NCBI GenBank assembly: GCA_011051925.1
Contig: DRKE01000250.1
Location: 1-11,836 of the forward strand
Direction: 5' to 3'
From: Deltaproteobacteria bacterium
GTDB lineage: Bacteria > Myxococcota_A > UBA9160 > UBA4427
DNA: 11,836 nucleotides
The notes below the pieces were generated by a model. It was not told where the DNA came from. It made no database searches and saw nothing but the letters and a program-made list of their open reading frames with translations. Shown piece after piece: positions 1 to 6,454 of this stretch. Positions within the stretch are counted from its first letter, which is position 1, and each line of letters opens with the position of its first letter. The position numbers and the translations under genes are program-made.

Positions 1-1
1 C

Positions 2-139
2 TATCGTCGCAAGAGCCTGCCCGCGATCATGCTCGTGCATGGCGTCACCAATGCGACCCTGCTCGCCCTGGCGGTCTTCGGCGGCGATCTCTTCCGGAAC
101 CCCGACGGCACGCCGTTCTCGTTCTGGTTCTTCGTCTAG
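2..139 (+). CDS. CPBP-family (CAAX protease-like) membrane protein, C-terminal fragment
   Basis: The reading frame is open from the left edge and ends at TAG 137-139, giving the last 45 residues. The fragment has a hydrophobic stretch with the motif HGVTN (H13, N17 of the fragment), followed by more hydrophobic residues and an aromatic tail ending FWFFV. In CPBP intramembrane proteases (Rce1/CAAX-protease-like), the last conserved motif is a His with an Asn four residues later inside a membrane helix, and this matches. One CPBP subgroup is encoded in exosortase/PEP-CTERM loci, and the exopolysaccharide genes at 3908-5745 make that subgroup plausible here. The catalytic Glu-Glu motif would lie upstream of the window, so activity cannot be judged. 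A different polytopic membrane protein is possible because only one motif is visible. Confidence 0.6.
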   Translation, partial: YRRKSLPAIMLVHGVTNATLLALAVFGGDLFRNPDGTPFSFWFFV

Positions 140-184
140 ACGGAGCGGCTCCGGCTGGCCCACGGCCGAGGGCGAGGCGGATCT

Positions 185-511
185 TCAGGCGGCGCCGCGA
201 TGGCCCCGGCGGATCCGCTGGGCGAGATCCGTCAATTCGATGACCGCGTCCTGGAGCGCATCGGGCTTCGCGTCTTCCGCGGCCATGGCCACCCGCTTCG
301 AGATCGCGGCCATCTCGGGATAGCCGAGCCGGTCGGCATCGTGGGCGAGCATTCGCGAGAGATCGGAGAGCTCCGATCGGCTTTCCGCCAGCTCCGCGTC
401 CTGGATTCCATCGATCCGTTCGGCCAGACCGATCACGAAGCGGTCGATCTCCTCGGCCAGCTCGGGCACGTCTTCCTGGGTCGAGCGGATGGGCGGCTTG
501 CGTTCGAACAT
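185..511 (-). CDS. Small helical protein, Hpt-like, function unknown
   Basis: This encodes 108 residues, ATG at 511 to TGA at 185. It is predicted to be all-helical, acidic and soluble, with no signal peptide or membrane segment. Residues 51-75 (LAHDADRLGYPEMAA within) resemble the central helices of histidine phosphotransfer (Hpt) domains, where an active His lies before a Gly-Phe-Pro-Glu-Leu-like turn. Here H57 is present, but the usual Lys-Gly/Ala-Gly after the His is absent and the helix is about four residues shorter, so a working phosphotransfer site is doubtful. It converges on the CPBP gene (45 bases between stops) and diverges from the cysteine-rich gene. No strong ribosome binding site is seen before the ATG. 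The gene is probably real because its amino-acid pattern is protein-like, with regular heptad-like hydrophobics. The functional assignment is weak. Confidence 0.6.
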   Translation of the reverse strand: MFERKPPIRSTQEDVPELAEEIDRFVIGLAERIDGIQDAELAESRSELSDLSRMLAHDADRLGYPEMAAISKRVAMAAEDAKPDALQDAVIELTDLAQRIRRGHRGAA

Positions 512-623
512 GGTGCGGGCGCTATCGGCCGGAATCGGCCGAAACTAGAGGCCGGGGAGGTTGCCGGGCGCCTCACGGGGCGCTCTTCTGGCGTCGGGCG
601 GATTTCTGGAGCAGGCTTCCGGG

Positions 624-911
624 GTGATCTGCCATGCCTGCCAGAGTGAGATCCTCCTGGGCGCCGGGGAATCCCTGGGCTTTCGAGAGGCCTGCGACCG
701 CTGCCGAGCGGATCTGCACGTCTGTCTGAATTGCGCCCATCACGATCCGAGTGCCTACAACGAATGCCACGAACCGAACGCGGAGCGCCTCCTCGATCGC
801 GATCGGGCCAATCGCTGCGACTATTTCCGGCCGGCCAGCCAGCCGCGCCCCGGCGGATCGGGTCGCGAACAGGCCATGGCGGACCTCGAGAACCTTTTCA
901 AGAAGGGTTGA
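624..911 (+). CDS. Conserved small Cys-rich (zinc-ribbon-like) protein
   Basis: From GTG 624 this gives 95 residues. Eight cysteines lie in two halves: CHAC at C3/C6, CDRC at C24/C27, CLNC at C34/C37, then C48 and C65, with several His between. The core reads as a CxxC...CxxC zinc ribbon followed by a second Cys cluster with the pattern DPSAYNECHEP and RANRCDYF. The C-terminus is a short helix ending ENLFKKG. I recognise the pattern as a conserved hypothetical family of deltaproteobacteria-like genomes; no role is established that I know of. An in-frame TTG at 561 would add 21 low-complexity residues, but the GGGGAGG there abuts the codon. GTG 624 starts exactly at the conserved region and has GGAG at 608-611, so I chose it. 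It is probably a metal-binding cytoplasmic protein. Confidence 0.72.
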   Translation: MICHACQSEILLGAGESLGFREACDRCRADLHVCLNCAHHDPSAYNECHEPNAERLLDRDRANRCDYFRPASQPRPGGSGREQAMADLENLFKKG

Positions 912-1219
912 CGGTCGGAGATGCCCCTGGCCTGCGCGGAACGTGCGGGTGTTTCGCCACTCCCTCGTGAAGAAAGCCCGCCGCGAAGCGAGGTGTCGGA
1001 ACATTCGCCGTCGTGCCGTCACCGATCGTCGATCGGACGACACTCACTGCTGATCGGCCTCGGTCCGGCCGTCGGACCCGAACCGGGACGCGAGTTGCTC
1101 CCCGAGCGGGATTCCGTCAATCTGCTCGACTTGATGCCTCGGAGACCCGATCAGATCGAAGTCTTGCGCAACACCGCTCGCGGCCGCGCGCGGAGGCTGG
1201 AACCAGGAGTCGGACGACA
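912..1219. other. 308-base intergenic region before the carbamoyltransferase
   Basis: I see no convincing gene here: the frame upstream of the carbamoyltransferase is open from 1013, but it encodes an Arg/Thr/Ser-rich stretch unlike any protein family. The region holds a 15-base inverted repeat at 1022-1036 (CCGATCG-T-CGATCGG) and a 6-base-stem hairpin at 1062-1078 (GGTCCG, loop GCCGT, CGGACC), not followed by T. No good sigma-70 or sigma-54 promoter could be picked out. The region probably carries the promoter and leader of the cassette that follows. Confidence 0.5.
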
Positions 1220-3058
1220 GTGAATATTCTCGGAATCTCGGCCTATTACCACGACAGCGCAGCCTGCCTCGTACAGGACGGGAAGATCGTCGCGGCCGCC
1301 CAGGAAGAGCGCTTCACGCGCAAGAAGCACGACCACCGCTTCCCCGGAAATGCCGTTGCCTTCTGCCTCGAAAGCGGGGGGATCGAGGCCGGCGATCTCG
1401 ATCTGGTCACCTTCTACGACAAGCCTCTCCTGAAGTTCGATCGGCTTCTCGAAACCTACATCGCCTACGCGCCATCCGGCTTCAAGCTCTTCCTGATGGG
1501 CATGCCGCTCTGGCTTCGCGCAAAGCTGCACACGCCCCGCCAGCTCGACATCGGCCTGGGACGCAAGTACAAGGACCGATACGTCTTCACCGAACACCAC
1601 GAGTCCCATGCGGCCAGCGCCTTCTATCCCTCGCCCTTCGAAGAGGCCGCGGTCCTCACCCTCGACGGCGTCGGTGAATGGGCAACGGGCACGATTGCCA
1701 TGGGCCGCGGACACCGCCTCGAGATGCTGAAGGAGATGCGCTTTCCGCATTCCCTGGGCCTGCTCTACTCGGCCTTCACCTATTTCACGGGCTTCCGGGT
1801 CAACAGTGGTGAATACAAGTTGATGGGTCTCGCGCCCTATGGCGAGCCGATCTACAAGGACCTGATCATCGAGAGGCTGCTGGACATCAAGGAGGATGGC
1901 TCCTTCCGGATGGACATGTCGTATTTCGGTTTCTGCAACAGCGACGTGATGACGAGTCCCAAGATGGACGGTCTCTTCGGCGGGCCCCCGCGCAAGGCCG
2001 AAACCGACATCACCCAGCGCGAGATGGACATCGCCGCGTCGATCCAGGCCGTGACCGAGGAGATCGTTCTCAAGATCGCCCGCTACACCCATGAACTCAC
2101 GGGGGCACGGAACCTCACGATGGCGGGCGGCGTCGCATTGAACTGCGTGGCCAATGGGCGGATCCTCCGGGAGGGTCCGTTCGACGAGATCTGGATCCAA
2201 CCCGCGGCAGGCGATGCGGGCGGTGCCCTCGGTGCCGCACTCTTCACTTGGCACGAATTGCTCGAGAACCCACGGGAGGTCGTTCGCGAGGATGCGCAGT
2301 TCGGTTCGCTTCTCGGGCCCTGCTTCTCGAACGACGAGATCCGGGCCTATCTCGACTCGGCGGAGGCCGTCTATCAGCATTTCGAGAACGAGGACGAGCT
2401 GGTGGATCGCGTGGCCGAGCTGATCGCGAGCGAACAGGTCGTGGGCCATTTCTCGGATCGCGCGGAATTCGGCCCCCGGGCCCTGGGCTCCCGCTCGATC
2501 ATGGGCGATGCGCGATCGCGGAACATGCAGGAGACGATGAACCTGAAGATCAAGTTCCGGGAGTCGTTCCGCCCCTTCGCCCCCGCCGTCCTGCGCGAAG
2601 ACGTCGACGACTATTTCGAGATGCGACCGGACGAGAACAGCCCGTACATGCTTCTCGTGGCGCCCGTCGCCCAGAGCCGGCGGCTCGAGATCGAAAGGGA
2701 GGGGGAGGGCTCGCTGAAGGGCCTCGACAAGCTCAAGCAGGTCCGTTCGACGATTCCCGCGGTCACGCACGTCGACTACTCGGCCCGGGTCCAGACGATC
2801 GACATGCAGCACCATCCGCGCTTCTACAAGATCATCTCGAAGTTCAAGGAGAAGACCGGAAGCCCGGTCGTCATCAATACGAGCTTCAATGTTCGCGGCG
2901 AGCCGATCGTGAACACGCCCGAAGACGCGTTCCGATGCTTCATGAACACGAACATGGACGCCCTGGTCCTCGAGAACTTCGTCATCCTGAAGCAGGACCA
3001 GCCGAACGCCAAGGAAATCGACGTCGAGGCCTACCTGGCGGAATTCGCCCTCGACTGA
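1220..3058 (+). CDS. NodU/CmcH-family O-carbamoyltransferase (SxtI-like)
   Basis: This 612-residue enzyme is expected to move a carbamoyl group from carbamoyl phosphate, via carbamoyl-AMP, to a hydroxyl of a sugar or other small molecule. It has the two-domain layout of the family. The N-terminal Kae1-like half contains the metal-binding HxxxH (H126, H130), DGVGEW at 149-154, GEYKLMGLAPYG at 197-208 and GGVALN at 303-308. The C-terminal half contains EFGPRALGSRSI at 416-427, FRPFAPAVL and NTSFNVRGEPIV. Length is normal for the family and no key motif is missing. The start is GTG 1220, preceded by AGGAG at 1205-1209; an upstream in-frame start at 1013 would add 69 unrelated residues. The stop lies 15 bases before the SxtJ-family gene, so the two are co-transcribed. 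The acceptor is unknown; the neighbouring export genes suggest a surface polysaccharide sugar (inference). Confidence 0.93.
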   Translation: MNILGISAYYHDSAACLVQDGKIVAAAQEERFTRKKHDHRFPGNAVAFCLESGGIEAGDLDLVTFYDKPLLKFDRLLETYIAYAPSGFKLFLMGMPLWLRAKLHTPRQLDIGLGRKYKDRYVFTEHHESHAASAFYPSPFEEAAVLTLDGVGEWATGTIAMGRGHRLEMLKEMRFPHSLGLLYSAFTYFTGFRVNSGEYKLMGLAPYGEPIYKDLIIERLLDIKEDGSFRMDMSYFGFCNSDVMTSPKMDGLFGGPPRKAETDITQREMDIAASIQAVTEEIVLKIARYTHELTGARNLTMAGGVALNCVANGRILREGPFDEIWIQPAAGDAGGALGAALFTWHELLENPREVVREDAQFGSLLGPCFSNDEIRAYLDSAEAVYQHFENEDELVDRVAELIASEQVVGHFSDRAEFGPRALGSRSIMGDARSRNMQETMNLKIKFRESFRPFAPAVLREDVDDYFEMRPDENSPYMLLVAPVAQSRRLEIEREGEGSLKGLDKLKQVRSTIPAVTHVDYSARVQTIDMQHHPRFYKIISKFKEKTGSPVVINTSFNVRGEPIVNTPEDAFRCFMNTNMDALVLENFVILKQDQPNAKEIDVEAYLAEFALD

Positions 3059-3073
3059 AAGGTCTGGACCCCC

Positions 3074-3520
3074 ATGAGCAAGATGATCGAAATCGACTGG
3101 AAACCCGATGCCGGCACGTTGCGCCAGTTCGGCTGGATCGCGTTCGTCGGCTTCTCCTTCCTGGCGGCGATCGCATGGTGGGAGCGGTTGGTCTTCTCGT
3201 TCGGCCTGGGCGACGCCCGGCCCTATGTCGCCGGGGCCTTCGCCGCGCTCGCCGTCGTTTCGGCCCTCTTCTCGCTGGTGGCGCCGCGGGCGAACCTGCC
3301 GATCTACCTGGGGCTGACGATCCTTTCCTACCCGATCGGCTTCGTCCTTTCGTACGTGATCATGGGATTGCTCTTCTTCGGAATGCTCACGCCGGTCGGC
3401 CTCTTCTTCCGCCTGACGGGCTACGATCCCCTGCACCGGAGATTCGACCCCGATGCGAAGAGCTACTGGACCGACCCGCGTCCGCGAAGGGGCAAGGAGA
3501 GCTATTTCAGGCAGTTCTGA
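3074..3520 (+). CDS. SxtJ-family membrane protein
   Basis: This gives 148 residues from ATG 3074. The N-terminus (IEIDWKPDAGTLRQFGW) and the C-terminus (FRLTGYDPLHRRFDP, SYWTDPRP, then ESYFRQF at the very end) match the pattern I know for the SxtJ family, named from the saxitoxin cluster and found beside carbamoyltransferases. Hydrophobic segments at about residues 19-36, 49-68 and 75-112 (probably two helices) suggest three or four membrane spans with a basic cytosolic tail. The molecular role is not established; constant pairing with NodU/CmcH enzymes suggests a membrane anchor or partner. It follows the carbamoyltransferase by 15 bases and precedes the DUF5989 gene by 68 bases. The ribosome site is weak (AAGG at 3059-3062). 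Confidence 0.88.
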   Translation: MSKMIEIDWKPDAGTLRQFGWIAFVGFSFLAAIAWWERLVFSFGLGDARPYVAGAFAALAVVSALFSLVAPRANLPIYLGLTILSYPIGFVLSYVIMGLLFFGMLTPVGLFFRLTGYDPLHRRFDPDAKSYWTDPRPRRGKESYFRQF

Positions 3521-3588
3521 CGCCGGCCCCCCTGGAGGCCGTGCAACCCGACCGGAATCCGATACCGGACTTCCGCTGGAGATCCGAG

Positions 3589-3822
3589 ATGACCGATCCC
3601 AAGAGCAACGATTCCCCTGCTTCCGAAAGCCGGCCCGGCGCGAGCGATTTCGCGGCCCAGGCCGGCGAGAGCCGACAGAGCCTCGCCGGTGAGTTCACCG
3701 ACTTCCTCAAGGAGAACAAGAAGTGGTGGCTGGCGCCGATCGTGATCGCGATCCTCGGCCTCGGACTCCTCGTCCTGCTCGGAGGCACGGCAGCCGCTCC
3801 GTTCATCTACACGCTCTTCTAG
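3589..3822 (+). CDS. DUF5989-family small membrane protein (SxtK-like)
   Basis: This gives 77 residues from ATG 3589, with GGAG at 3578-3581 as the ribosome site. The first 33 residues are polar, Ser/Ala/Glu-rich and probably disordered. Then comes the family core: an amphipathic EFTDFLKENKKWWLAP, one membrane helix at about residues 50-66, and the terminal APFIYTLF. The core with an invariant-looking KKWW and C-terminal PFIYTLF is what I recognise as DUF5989, which sits third in carbamoyltransferase-SxtJ-DUF5989 sets and corresponds to sxtK. Most members I know of are nearer 50 residues, so the N-terminal extension is unusual. The function is unknown. Topology by charge (KENKK before the helix) suggests N-in, C-out (inference). 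Confidence 0.87.
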   Translation: MTDPKSNDSPASESRPGASDFAAQAGESRQSLAGEFTDFLKENKKWWLAPIVIAILGLGLLVLLGGTAAAPFIYTLF

Positions 3823-3907
3823 ACGCGCTTCTGGGCGACACGGACGGGGCCTGCCCCCGATGGCCCGCCCCGCGCGTTCCGCGACCGGGATGCGGGGGGG
3901 CACGCGC
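3823..3907. other. Convergent gap between DUF5989 gene and ATPase gene
   Basis: These 85 GC-rich bases lie between two converging genes. A tight GGGGC/GCCCC repeat at 3846-3857 has only a two-base loop and no T tract on either side, so I do not call an intrinsic terminator. Termination here may be Rho-dependent or bidirectional by an unseen structure. Confidence 0.4.
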
Positions 3908-4756
3908 CTATCGGTCGAGCTCGAGATTCGAAGCGAGCCCCGCAGCGCGACTCGCTCCCATCGATTTCGCCTTCAGCTCGACGAAATCGGGTGAGATCGG
4001 TGCAATCTGCTTCGAGTAGGCCGAAAGCAGCACACGATCGGCCAGCAGGCTGATCAGCCGCGGGCAGCCCTGGGAGAACCAGTAGAAGACGCGTTCGACG
4101 CCCGGCGAGAAGATCTCCTCGTAGCGACCCCCCGCGACATCGATGCGATGGGCGAGATAGGGCTGGACCTGTTCCGGCGTCAACGGCTCCATGTGATGCT
4201 CGATCGCGATCCGCTGGCGGAGCTGGCGCAGGGCAGGGCTCGAGAGTTTGCGGATCAGCTCCGGCTGCCCTGTCAGCACGATCTGCATCAGCTTCGCCGT
4301 GTCGGTCTCGAGATTGGAGAGCAGTCGAACTTCTTCGAGCGTCTCCGTATCGAGATTCTGGGCCTCGTCGATGATCAGGACCGTGTTGCGGCCGGTGCGC
4401 AGGCGTTCGAGCAGCATGCGGTTGATCGCGATCAGATAGTCCGCCGTCGTCTCGAACCGGCCCTCGATCCCGAATTCCGCAGCAATCAACTTGAGAAGAT
4501 CGAGCGGGGTCAGTCCGATCGTGTTGATGATGAGGGCGGTATCCGTGTTCTGCGGAAGCTCCCGGAGCGCGGCCCGCAACAGGGTGGTCTTTCCCGTCCC
4601 CACCTCCCCCGTCAGGAGCAGGAACCCCTTGTTTCGCGTGATCCCATAGACCAGCGTCGCGAGCCCCTCCTCATGGGTATCGGAGAGCCAGAGAAAACGC
4701 GGATCGGGGGTGAGCGAAAAGGGCAGCTCACGAAGCCCAAAGAAGCTTTCGTACAT
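3908..4756 (-). CDS. ExeA-like AAA ATPase, exosortase/PEP-CTERM exopolysaccharide locus type
   Basis: This gives 282 residues from ATG 4756 to TAG 3908. It begins MYESFFGLRELPFSLTPDPR, the signature N-terminus of ExeA/GspA-like ATPases and of the 'XrtA-associated ATPase' group. Walker A is GEVGTGKTT at 50-58, Walker B is VLIIDEAQNL at 126-135, sensor-1 region LTGQPEL at 161-167 and the arginine-finger region LRQRI at 179-183. All are intact, so it should hydrolyse ATP. The length fits the single-domain exosortase-locus group rather than ExeA itself, which carries an extra C-terminal peptidoglycan-binding part. Family members are linked to export or assembly of exopolysaccharide; the exact role is unknown. 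It lies downstream of the export lipoprotein on the same strand (about 290 bases apart) and converges on the carbamoyltransferase cassette. Confidence 0.9.
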   Translation of the reverse strand: MYESFFGLRELPFSLTPDPRFLWLSDTHEEGLATLVYGITRNKGFLLLTGEVGTGKTTLLRAALRELPQNTDTALIINTIGLTPLDLLKLIAAEFGIEGRFETTADYLIAINRMLLERLRTGRNTVLIIDEAQNLDTETLEEVRLLSNLETDTAKLMQIVLTGQPELIRKLSSPALRQLRQRIAIEHHMEPLTPEQVQPYLAHRIDVAGGRYEEIFSPGVERVFYWFSQGCPRLISLLADRVLLSAYSKQIAPISPDFVELKAKSMGASRAAGLASNLELDR

Positions 4757-5046
4757 CGTCTCGCTTTCGGCTCCTTCCGTCCGGGAGTCCTCGACAGATT
4801 AGCATCGTCCCGCCGTACGAGGCCCTGAAGCGTCCGATCCACACCGGACCACCGGGAGTCGGTCCCCTTTTGCCGGGCGCAGGGGACTTCCGGATCCGAG
4901 ACCCCCATCGAAGCCCGATCCGGGGCAGGCCGGCCGCCAGGATGCCCGACGGGCCGTGCCGAAGCGACGGCAGGCACCCTGCAGCGGGATGGCAGATCCT
5001 TTCGTTGCCCGTTGCCCGTTGCCCGTTGCCCGTTGCCCGTTGCCGC
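4757..5046. other. Intergenic region with no gene, between export lipoprotein and ATPase
   Basis: The region holds no convincing reading frame. Its left end carries the ATPase leader: the minus strand has AAGGAG about 14 bases before the ATG at 4756, rather far for a ribosome site. Its right end carries the six-copy heptanucleotide repeat, listed separately. No clear promoter or T-tailed hairpin was found, so it is open whether the ATPase is read through from the lipoprotein gene or has its own promoter. Confidence 0.45.
5003..5044. repeat. Perfect tandem heptanucleotide repeat (CGTTGCC)x6
   Basis: Six uninterrupted copies of CGTTGCC (GGCAACG on the minus strand) fill 42 bases. The array ends two bases before the TGA (5047-5049, minus strand) of the export lipoprotein, so it begins the 3' untranslated part of that gene. 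The unit length is not a multiple of three, so copy-number change would shift any frame running through it. As placed, it lies after the stop codon and does not alter the annotated protein. Confidence 0.97.
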
Positions 5047-5745
5047 TCAGAACGCCCGGACGCCGGCGGCCGTTCCGCCGACCGCGCCGGCCGTCGTCAG
5101 CAGCGGCTGGAACGGGAAGAGCAGCATCTGGACGAAATAGCCGACCCGTGCGATGGCCGTCGGCGGCACGACGATCAGATCACCTTCCTGGACGACGAGA
5201 TTGGTCGAGAGATCGCCGCGCTGGATATCTCCCAGGCGGATCCGGATGACCTCGGTCCGGGCACCATTCGTCCGGATCACACGAACCCGATTCAACGAGG
5301 CGAAAGGCCGCGTTCCGCCGACCTGGCCGATCGCTTCCGAGATCCGCGTTTCGGTCGTCAGGGGAAAAGTGCCGGGCCGCATGACCTCGCCGTAGACCGT
5401 CACGAACTGGCTGGGCGAATCGACGACCGTGACGTTGACCGAGGCATCCCGCTTGAAGCGTCGGATCTCCTGTTGGATGGCCTGGGCGATCTCGAAGGGC
5501 GTTCGACCGGCGGCCTGGACGTCCCCGATCAGGTCGACCGAGATCTTGCCATCGGGACGAACCCGGACCTCGCGAACGATCTCGGGCTCGGGCAGGATAT
5601 AGATCGACAACAGGTCGGGCGGGCCCACGACGTAGCCTTCGACGGGAGGCGCCTGAGGCGGCGGCTGCGGCGAGACACAGCCCGCCAGGATCACGGCCGG
5701 GATCAGCACGAGCACGCCGCTCCAGAGCGCGGACCGGCTCCGCAT
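5047..5745 (-). CDS. Wza-like polysaccharide export lipoprotein, exosortase-locus type
   Basis: This is the outer-membrane polysaccharide export protein, expected to form the pore through which exopolysaccharide leaves the cell. From ATG 5745 it has 232 residues: a signal peptide with a basic start, a hydrophobic core and lipobox LAGC (lipidated C23); a Poly_export domain at about 38-108 (GYVVGPPDLLSIYI, VRPDGKISVDLIGDV); an SLBB-like domain at about 115-195 (VTVYGEVMRPGTFPL, QEGDLIVVPP); and a C-terminal hydrophobic segment (GYFVQMLLFPFQPLL) that could be the membrane-crossing helix seen in Wza. A GTG at 5814, with a better ribosome site (GGAG at 5822-5819 on the minus strand, spacing 4), and an ATG at 5871 are in frame. 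I chose 5745 because it gives a normal-length lipoprotein signal; the start is uncertain. The pair with the ATPase at 3908-4756 points to the PEP-CTERM/exosortase-type locus. Confidence 0.9.
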   Translation of the reverse strand: MRSRSALWSGVLVLIPAVILAGCVSPQPPPQAPPVEGYVVGPPDLLSIYILPEPEIVREVRVRPDGKISVDLIGDVQAAGRTPFEIAQAIQQEIRRFKRDASVNVTVVDSPSQFVTVYGEVMRPGTFPLTTETRISEAIGQVGGTRPFASLNRVRVIRTNGARTEVIRIRLGDIQRGDLSTNLVVQEGDLIVVPPTAIARVGYFVQMLLFPFQPLLTTAGAVGGTAAGVRAF

Positions 5746-5944
5746 CCGACGCCCGGCGTTCTTCGCGATCCTCGGATCGCTCGCGTTGTCCTGAACGAGA
5801 TTCTCGCTGATCACGGCTCTCCCCCCTGCCGGAATCCGGCGACAAACGAATCCGCATCGACGACCCTGCATACGCTATCGGGCTGGAAGGGGGGGATGCA
5901 AGCGCAGGGGCGGCCTTCGGACCGACGACGGTCGTTCGCGATGG

Positions 5945-6268
5945 CTATTCCTTCACCAGAATGAAGCGGAAGAGGGTCTGTCCGATCTGGATCTCGTCAC
6001 CCTCGGCCAGCGAAGCCGAGCGGATCCGTTTTCCGTTCACCTTGGTCCCGTTGGTCGACTGGAGATCCTCGATGACGTATCCGGGACCGTCCTCGTCGAA
6101 GAGGACCAGGGCGTGTTCTCGGCTGATCCCCTCGTCGAGCAGGGTGATGTCGGTCGTCGGATTCCGACCGATCACGATCTCATCCGCCGACAGGTCGTAG
6201 GTCATGCCCTCGAACCCACCGTTCAGGATCTCGAGCCGACCGTTGACACCGTCTTCGATCTCGCCCAT
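5945..6268 (-). CDS. Stand-alone FHA-domain protein
   Basis: This gives 107 residues from ATG 6268, with AGGGG seven bases before it. Nearly the whole protein is one forkhead-associated domain, a phosphothreonine-binding module. It shows GR at 34-35 (VIGRNPTTDI), SREH at 49-52, the STNG turn at 71-74 and VNGKRI at 77-82, all the conserved contact residues. No catalytic, membrane or secretion segment is present, so it is a cytoplasmic adaptor that should bind a Thr-phosphorylated partner made by a Ser/Thr kinase not in this window. A longer in-frame start (6445) would add an Arg/Gly/Pro-rich stretch overlapping the terminator region and is unlikely. The gene sits on the same strand as its neighbours but is set apart by a terminator-like hairpin upstream, so it is probably transcribed alone. 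Confidence 0.88.
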   Translation of the reverse strand: MGEIEDGVNGRLEILNGGFEGMTYDLSADEIVIGRNPTTDITLLDEGISREHALVLFDEDGPGYVIEDLQSTNGTKVNGKRIRSASLAEGDEIQIGQTLFRFILVKE

Positions 6269-6416
6269 CGAAATGCCCCTCATTCCCGATCCCACCCGAG
6301 CCACCCCGGGCAAGCGACAGACGCAGAGCCCGCCGGTGGGATCCTGCCCTGCATATCGGTTCGCGTGGGAAGCGTCTTGAGGGCAGGCTCCGATCCGCCG
6401 GAGGGGGCCATCCAGG

Positions 6417-6443
6417 AAAAGGCCTACAGGGGCCCTGGAGGCC
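6417..6443 (-). terminator. Intrinsic terminator after the nitrilase gene
   Basis: On the minus strand a hairpin runs from 6443 to 6421, starting 11 bases past the stop at 6455. The outer stem has 5 pairs (GGCCT/AGGCC), then one mismatch, 4 more pairs and a 3-base loop, directly followed by TTTT (6420-6417). The T tract is short, so termination may be partial. It separates the regulator-nitrilase pair from the FHA gene. Confidence 0.65.
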
Positions 6444-6454
6444 ACCCGACGCGA

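Noticed and set aside
141..153. CGGAG-CGG-CTCCG hairpin after the CPBP stop as a terminator
   Set aside because: The stem is only five pairs and neither strand has a T tract after it.
1151..3436. A 761-codon open frame on the minus strand opposite the carbamoyltransferase
   Set aside because: It mirrors the real gene in GC-rich sequence. Its product is Arg/Asp/Glu/Gly-rich without domain motifs, while the plus strand has all the family motifs.
2248..3822. Long plus-strand frame ending in the DUF5989 protein, suggesting a giant fusion
   Set aside because: The upstream part is the wrong frame of the carbamoyltransferase and SxtJ genes. The ATG at 3589 with GGAG before it is the natural start.
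5003..5044. The heptamer array as a CRISPR or attachment site
   Set aside because: The units are contiguous without spacers, and no integrase, tRNA or cas gene is nearby.
4870..5964. 364-codon plus-strand frame across the lipoprotein region
   Set aside because: It is antisense to the export lipoprotein, Arg/Asp-rich and low in motif content, and includes the heptamer repeat only by chance openness.
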